Both the position numbers and the translations under genes were made by a program. A DNA stretch of 64,000 nt, taken from assembly GCA_021234535.1 (NCBI GenBank), contig CM037836.1:29700769-29764768 (forward strand). The letters are read 5' to 3'. Source of the DNA: Stichopus chloronotus (Eukaryota > Echinodermata > Holothuroidea > Aspidochirotida > Stichopodidae). The notes beneath the pieces are model-generated. The model saw only the letters and a list, made by a program, of their open reading frames with translations. It did no database searches and was not told where the DNA came from. Shown here in pieces: positions 52,401 through 61,400 of the stretch. Every line of letters starts with the position of its first letter. The first letter of the stretch is position 1.

Positions 52401-55400
52401 AGACTTGGTACTGGAACACTTTCTTATTGTAGCTTCAAATGAAGGGAAAGATTAATACCAAAGGAAAAATACTGAAAGCAAACCACAGTGTAACATAATC
52501 TGTATCACAGTCAAGAAATATATCTTCCTTCTGAAAATTGCTGAAAGAAATTCATGTAGTCTCTAAGTAGAGTATTAAGGCAACTTTGTTCTTGAATCAT
52601 TTCTGGAATTCTGATTTGAAACTTTGTGTGTCTTCAAATTCATATTGTAGACCACACCACATCAGTAAGTTGGCTGATATTTGTTAGACATGATCGTGAG
52701 ATTTTATTTACAAGTTTTTACAAGTATTTGTTTGACACTCCACCAGGGTATTTCATCCAGAGTGGAGAGGCTCTATCAAATAGATGAAATGTGATGGATC
52801 ATCTTGGAATTAATGCTGACAGCATACTACCGCAGCATTTAGTCTCAGAGAATGCCACACATGTATACCTTGATCAACCTCAATATTGATTCAGAATTGT
52901 ACATTATTGAATAGGATAATTAAAGTTAAATTTGATCTGGTTTTGAAAAAAAAAATCTCTTTTCCCCATTGTTTCTCGATATTGCTGGTTGTGAGTTCTT
53001 TGTTTGAATTTACTGGGACCGATAAATCATAAAGTGTCTGTGTGCCCAGATTGAGACAGTAAACTTAACTGACTTTGGTGAGGTGAATTTGGAGAGGTGT
53101 TCTTCACAGTTTCATTAGTCCTTGGCAAACAGAAAGAAACCAAGAATCAAGATTAAGAAGACAAAAATAAAGCTGAAGGAAGCAAGGATTGTGTTCACTC
53201 CATTAAAAGTCTACATTTTATTCTCATTGAAGTTTCCTGTCTCTCTCTGTGTACAACTGATGTGTCAACTGTCTGCAGTGCTGTCTCTAAGGAAAATAAG
53301 TTTTTCTCCTGTAAATTGTAAAAATACATCACCTTTGAGTCTGGATGAACTCTGCATTGAAGCTATAAACCCACTGTATGTCAGTCCTTGTACCCACTCT
53401 TAGACTGCAGATTCTAAAAGATTTCACTTTCAGCATATTGCTGAAGGAGGTAATATGAACTAAATCCTAATATGTCTATCACTTGCAGAAATGTGAAATT
53501 AGCAAAGATAGAAACTTTTGATGCAAACCTGTCCATGCTGATTAAATGAATTCTCTGTTGAACCCCATTCAGTGAAGATGAATATACATACCCTTTGCAT
53601 TCAGAAATCAAGGAAACCAGCTCCAACGTGTAGCAATTTAGAAATGGAATGGGTCACTGAACTCTGATTGCATATTGTTTATTATTAATCAGTCTGGATG
53701 CTTATTGCTCTCATTGTGTAATAAAAAATGATTATAGTTTCTTTTTTTGACAGTGTGAGTCCTTTGAGCTCTTTGGCTTGTACTTGTGATAGTAGTATGT
53801 ATGTCACACTGTGTTTTTAATCTGCATGTGGCATTTGTAATCAGCAGTTTTGTGAAGAAGCGTGTTTTACCAGCTGCAGACATGTACTGTACAGCCTGTT
53901 GCCAAATCCAGGTGACAGCTTCGGTCTATCCCGGAACTGTTTTCCACGAGCCCCAAAATATAATCATCTATATATGCATGTGTGGAAATGTAAAATATGC
54001 GTAAGTGAATAAGCAGTGTAAGGAATGATCAATTGTGATCATATTTTTGTTGTAAATGTTGTAAGTCTTTTATTGCTTATTTCAATTTTCATTCACTTGT
54101 CTCCAAAGAAGAGTGTGTCATATAGTACCGTATTCAGAACTACATGGTAACCTTTGACATTGCCCCATGTCATTGCCATCCAAAATGTTTACATGTGTTC
54201 TGTTAATTTTCAAGTTTAAGTTGCTACTTGAGTGTGAAATATTTTGTTTCTCTAATCACTTTGTTTTCCTGCTCATTCACGCTGTGCAAGGTCTCTTGTT
54301 TTGTTTGTGCACGCACACATAGCTCAGTGTCATTCAATTACATCTCCTGATATCTTTTGACAGAAGTTAGACTATCAATGGAACTTGAGTGGCAGCTTTA
54401 AAGTGGAATCATTGGTCAGTAACCTGTCATGGAACCAAGATGGTGAGCAAGTCTTTAAAGAATGAACAAAATATGTTGACTGCAGGCAGTCTTTATCATA
54501 AATAGGACATGCTCGCAGATCAATGTTGTGTTTTGTTTTAGATTAATGTGCATTGCTAATGTCATACCGCTTAGTTGGTTTAGTGTAGTGAATATTGCAT
54601 GCATGAAAACATTCTCAGTGCTCTTATCTTATGTGTCTTCTCACAATTGTAACACTCTTGCAACACTCTTCTAACATTCTTGCACTTTTGGTAACCTTCC
54701 TGGAACTTTGTGCCCTTAACCAACTGGTCATCCCCTCTCCTTTCAGTCAAGCAAAGTCTCTTCATGTGAAGCTTTTCCTGTGATGTTGTTCTTGTTCCTG
54801 TATTTTCCTCACCCTTCTCCTTTCCTACCCCATTTCCATTTCAAAGCTAATCACGTTTCCCATTCTGATCACATCATTCTCTTCTGGACAGTAACCACAT
54901 TCCCTGCCCCACGCCCCTCCCCATTCCACCCTTGAAACTATTGCACTGTCTTGTTGAGACCTGTGCATTGTGCCGTGATGTCAACTGACATCCTTGACGG
55001 ATCTCAAGCTTGGTATGTAGATGATCCCTATTGTTTTTGGTGGTCCTCTGGTGTCATGAGAATCCAAACTGTGAAAACCTTGTTTACTTGATATCCCTGA
55101 GAATACTTTTGGGAATGAGTTCGTAAAGGAAGAGAGGGATCTACAATTTTCAAGAAATTGTGTCATTTTCTGTGGAGGTCAAAGATCACTTGACCATCAG
55201 CAGACACCATACTTAGAAATCAAGTTGTGAACATAGGCTTTGTACTGTATGTGGGTTATCCTTCTTCATGAATATGCCCAATGAATCACAAAGTCTTTAG
55301 ACATAGGGTCTTTTATTTGTTTGGAATGAAATTGACATGCCTGTGCATTTGGTTCAAACACAGTATCATCAGTGGTCAAGTGCAACACTAAAAATGCAGT

Positions 55401-58400
55401 GCTTGTGGTATGTCTTCTCATCTGTCCAGTCAATCTCTGTTAACTTGTTAGATCACTTTAAAGGATTCTTCTTTTCTTCTCAGGTCTGTACATGAACAAC
55501 CATTTTGCGGTACCTTGAGTACATCTACCTCCATTTGTTACTTACCAGCATCCCAACAGGTTGGATGTATAGCATTATTAATGCTCTAAAAATTTTGCAC
55601 CCTTTGGGTAAATGTTTAGTCACATGGAGAGTCTGTAAAAGATAATGGTATAGTCATGCAGTCCATCAATTTTTGATAGGCTACAGTATGATCATTTGTT
55701 TACCTGGACAAAAGACTTTTCAATCGATTCCAGATGTTGCTGGTGTAAATTTCTCTTTCAAACTTGGTAGTATTTAGTTCACTTTCCCACTCGTCTGGAA
55801 ACAGGTCAATATGAACGGAACATCATGCGGGATGTATTGTCATGTAAACGCGGACGGATGGTTCAACGTGGAGATGTATAACTATGAGAGAGAAAAAGAG
55901 AGAGAGAAAACAGGCATAAGGCTGTGTAATGAAAAAAAAACATTTCAAGATCTTGGACAAATTGCAATTATTAGAATAGAGAAATTTAATGGAAGAATAA
56001 ACTTTCTTAGCAAATTTTAAGCATGAGCAGTGTGAAAGAAAAGGTGGAAACAAAACTGACTGAGCAAGTGTGAGTTTCTTTTAGTTTTAAGATTGTGTGG
56101 TATGAGTTTATAAATGAGCTTCACTGAATATCTTGCTTTTATGCTATGAATTATTGACCAACACTGCTCTCAGGTTTTCTAGTTTCATATGTGACAAAAC
56201 CTTTATACCTTGTGGTCATCATATCATTAATATATTTAAGGTGGAAGGTCCAGAAGGGAACTTGAATTAGTTAAAACTGCTTTTATCTCCCCTCTCAGAT
56301 ATGAAGAGATTCTTCTTTAATGTGACTTCATTGGTTCATTTGTCAGTGTCCAAGAATTTTATGTTAAATTGCATGTTGAGATCATTCCTGGTTTATTGTT
56401 GCAATTTGTAAGAAACTTTTAACTCAGAGACATGTTTGGTTATCAACCAAATAAAGTGACAGTGCACATGTTTACTGTGATCAAGTTGGTGTAAGAAGTA
56501 GTATTTTCATTGCATGCTTATACTTACCCCTTCCTCGCCGTGCTTCTTTAGAGGCAAAATCCAAAGCACTTTAAGAAAAAGAAAACATGTTGTTCAGCCT
56601 GGAGGAAAGACGAAGGAGGGCAAGGCTGTAGGGCGTGGTGTCAGAATTTCTTCCAAATGCACTTTGAGCAAGGTCAAACTTAAAATTAATGCATTAATGA
56701 AGCAAGGTGTAAGTATAGTCATTTGTGATAGTTGCGTATAGTCAAAGGTCACGCAAGGTCAACAGAGGACATAGTTTGAAAAGCTTGTAAAGGCGGTATC
56801 TCAAGAAGGGAAATGTGCTTGATATTTAAAGGGAGGTATCTCAGCAACCGAATGTTACTGGAACTTCAAAGTATTATCATTGGTAGCACTTAATAAGTAG
56901 ATAATGTCTGTCATTTTTGTAGAGGTCAAAGGTCATGTGAGGTCAATAGAAGACATAGTTTTAAAACCATGTAAACACAGTATCTCAAGGAGGGAAAGGT
57001 GCTTGGTGTTGTTGGTATTGTTTCGTTAGTCCACTGTAGGTGGATGACCTCTGTCGATTTTCATGGAGGTTAAAGTCATTTGAGGTCATTACAGATTACA
57101 GTATGAAAATAAATTAACGATGATGTCTCCGCAACTGAATGTAACTAGCACTTCACACTGTCAAAACTGGTAGCGCTTGATGAGTAGATGATCTCTGTTA
57201 CTTGAATTACCCCATGGGACACTGAGAAAATCATCTTTTCATACTTAGTCAAATGTTAAAATCACAGTTAATGATCTTAGGGATGTGAAGGCGACAGTTG
57301 TGGACCTGCTTGTTTAACAATGGTGTAATATTTTGGGGGAGTCAAGTGTCACATCTTGTCATCACTGAAATGTAATAGGATGGATCATTCCCATCTGCCC
57401 CTCCGTCCCTCCCTTCCCAAGAAGTGGATATTTAATGGCAGATATATGTTGCTACTGTAAGTAAAATTTGATCTCATTTCCTTCAACAAGCTAAGTCTTC
57501 CGGTGTTTACCCCAGATTTATTTAACTTTTTCTTTATTTCCCTCAGACAGTCAGATTAGACAATAAAATACATTAAAAATAGTAAACTTAGACCCTGTTC
57601 TCAGAAAGGTTGCGCAGTCCTTTCGTGATTGGTAGATCACGGATGGCAACGCCTCATTCAATTACGTAGCTCAACCATTTGACCTGTGATTGGCCAGTGC
57701 CAGCAGTCTATCCCGTGATCCTTTAGTTCGGCGTTGGTTGATCAATCGACCTCGCCACGCCGCTGACACTGGCTCTCTGGACATCACACCGTAAACTTCG
57801 TTTCTGTCTGTACACTATGTAGGCCTCCGTTATCTCTCCGTTCTTCAGCTCTTCTTGTCATCGTCATGTAACTTAACTGTATACGTTTTCCTCTCGGTCT
57901 GAATCATCATCATCAATTTAGTTCTCGTTTTAATTCATGTGCCAGTCGAATCAGAATAAAATGGAACTTTAATCGCTAATTATCTCTTTCTGGATTTTCA
58001 TCAAAAGCCTCCGCCCCCACCCTCTCAAATCAATCATTTAACATCAATTAACATAGCTTCTTAGATTTACCAGCTACTTATCTGTGCTAGTCCCTGTCAA
58101 GATTTACAAAGTGCTTTGTTACAGTCACCTCTTCCCAAGGGAACTACCCTTATGCAGGGAAACATTTTTCAGGTTACCTTTTTCAGACTTGTAACCACAC
58201 TTGGTGTCAGGTACTGTACTTTCTACCCACTTACCTACCTTTGTTTACTAACAGATATATCATTACCACAATTTTCATGTGTGGTTTGCGTGCATGTTTT
58301 TTCATTCTTGTGTTCTGTTTTTGTTTTGATATTTCCCCTTTCCTTCTCCCTTGGTGCTTTTGTTTAAAGTGATTGCATACTGTACATGTGTTTGGGAAAA

Positions 58401-61400
58401 GTCCTTTCATTGCCTGGTTTTCAAAACCATTATTTGTAAACACAGAATGATAGATAGGTTCGAAACAAGGCAGGATGGTAGCCTTCTTTTGAAGAAATAA
58501 GTCTTCTCACAGATAGAAATGCAGTTATTTGTGGCTCAATAATAATTTGTTCACCCAAACTTCAAAAATTCAAGTGATGCATTTTCCATAACCTATCTTA
58601 TGCATAAGTTTTTTTGATGAGATGAAGCTCTTTCTGATGTTTCTTGGTTAGCCTGAATGGTTTAACAAGCCATTTTCTTTTGCCTTGTTGATTCATTTTA
58701 ACTGCAATATTTCCTGCAATATTTCCAACTATTAGAGTTGTCAGTGAGTAATGCCTTTTCATATTGAGTAGATTTTGAGACTTTTCAGAATGTTGAACTG
58801 AATGAGTGTGAAATCTACAATAGGATTCATTTGCATTAATATTCAGGGGTTTGTACAGGTTGAAGAATATTCGGATAATCATGGAAACTGTAGGACTTTG
58901 ACTCTTTCCTTCTAACGATTCTAGAATTTCATATCATGTCTTTAGTAGAAGTCATGAAGTTGTGCAAAATGAAATTGTGTCTGATGATTTTACCCAGTGA
59001 ACCAATGGTATGGTCCATTAAACCAGTATCAACAAGAACAGGTATGCAAGAGTAGTTTGCAATTAAAGAAGGAGTGTATTAACGTGAGTGTGAGAGATAT
59101 TTTGGGGCTTCCATGATAATTGTAACCTTTGCATTTGCAAAAGTCTGTCTATGCGCGTATGGACAGTACTGTAGGTGCATGTCCTGTGTGTGTGTCTGTG
59201 TGTATGTTTGTGATAGCTAAATTGTAAGCATGATATCTCAAAAGGGGAAGTTTGAACTGATGTCATATTAGGTATGTAAGTGTTCTACATCGAGTGCAGG
59301 AAGGTCATTGTTTTTGACTTCTTGCCAACGTCAGGCAAGGAGTCCATGCAGTGGTGATATTGTGTATGTTTGTGTGTGTGGGACGCTTTGCTTGTTTTCA
59401 TGATATCTCAGGAAGGGTAACTTTGACTGATCTCATGTGTGTCATAAAGGATGCAGCGTGAGAACAATATATTCAGAAGAGTGTTTGAGTGTGTCTAATA
59501 ATGCATTTGTAAGAGCAAGGGATAAATAGAGTCACCCGTGAATACCCACAACATTAAGTTGTGGGGATTACATGTCAACCTGTAAAATCCTTGTTTACAT
59601 TATATCTCAAGATGTGTAACCTTGACTGGTCTCAGTAGTTGGTGTATGCATTGGTCATACCGAGTAGATGATCCCTATATTTGTTGGTGGTTGTCAAAGG
59701 TCACCAGAGGTCAAACTGTGAAAATGTTGTTTACACAATACCTCTAGAAGGGTAACCTTGACTGATCTCATATTTTAGTGTAGGAGTTCGGTCATTCTAT
59801 GTAGATGTTCCCTATTGTTTGTGGTGGAGATCAAAGGTCATTTGAGTTCACCAGAGGTCAAACCGAAGACCTTGTTTACATGATATCTCAAGAAGGGTAA
59901 CCTTGACTGATATCATACTTGGTTTGATATCATTCTTGGTTTGTACGTTGGCCATAGTGAGTAGATGATCTCTATTGTTTGTGGTGGAGATCAAAGGTCA
60001 TTTGACATCACAAGAGTTCAAAAACTGTGAAAACCTTGTTTACATGATATCTCAAGATGTGAAACTGTGACTGATCTCATACTTGGTATGTGGGTTGGTC
60101 ATACTAGGTAGTTGATCCCTTTTGTTGTGGAGGTCAGCAGAGACCATAGTTAACAATCAAGTTATGAACATAGACTTCACAGTGTTTGATTCAATATTTG
60201 TAATGTGTGTGGGTTATCTTCTTCATGATTATGGGCAAGGAATCACAAAGTCTTTTGAATTTCTGGTTGGTGGAGGTCAAAAGTCAAATTGCATTACTAG
60301 GGATAAAATAGTGAAAACATGTTACCTCAAGAAGGGAAGCTCACATAGATCTTGTATTTTGCATGTCAATTTACCACATTATTTTGGTGTGGGTCAGTTG
60401 GTAACAGCAGTGGTCACATACATGTTAATAGCTATGTTTGCTATTGTTTGAGGATCTTTCATATGATTTACTAAGTACAGTTTGGAGATAATGATTAGCT
60501 GGTATGTTTTGAATCAAGTATCATCACATATGCCTAGAAAGTTACAGAGCCAGAAAATATAAACTTTCAAATAAAATTTGTTTGATGGACTTAAGGGCTT
60601 CTCAAGCTCCACAAATTGGTAAGATGAGGATTCTAATAACTGCAGTCTACTGTTTAAACACAATACTGTGTCTCTATTTGTATTGAATGTAACTCACATA
60701 ACTAAATGCTGTCCAAATATTGTCCCCTTCTCATCTGTATCTATTAGTATAGGTCAGACATTCATTGTCCTTTTCTCTTATCATTGTTTAGGGACTTTCA
60801 ACTCCCTCTTTCCAGGCATCCATTATTTAGGATGTCTACCTTCTTGTATCCACAGTGGCATTGTCTTAACCTATGTTTGGATTGTGTTTTTTCCCTAGCT
60901 TGCTAACAGCTCTTTCTCCCTGCTATTGGTATTGTATTTGTAATTATTTCCAATGAATTAAAATTCAATGTCATCCTCTTATTTTCTTTAACACAATCGT
61001 ACAATTAAACCACATGAGTATGTTTTGATAACAGCACCCAATGGTTAGAATTCCTGTGCACCTAATACGTATTTAGGTGTGAGTCTCCCACCAGGTCAAG
61101 AGGTGCAAAGTTTTCCCATCAATTGCTTTGGAGAGGCTGATAGAAAGAAATTGGTAAAAGGAATTCATTGTGGTGTTTACATGACAATATGAGATACTTT
61201 GGTTTATGTGTAACTGATTTCAAAACACTATTTGCTTTTGTAAATTATGTAAACCTTCCCTGGGGTTCTGACTTTGTTCCAACGGGACATCGTCTGAATC
61301 CTGTTGGTGTTAATACAAATGACGTGATCATACTACTCAGGGAATCACCACATGAATTGCATATGCATTGGAAGAACTTACTGTGTAGAAATGTGTAAAA

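Noticed and set aside
61021..61110. tRNA-like sequence with GTGTGAGTCTCCC
   Set aside because: The B box is poor and no cloverleaf can be drawn.
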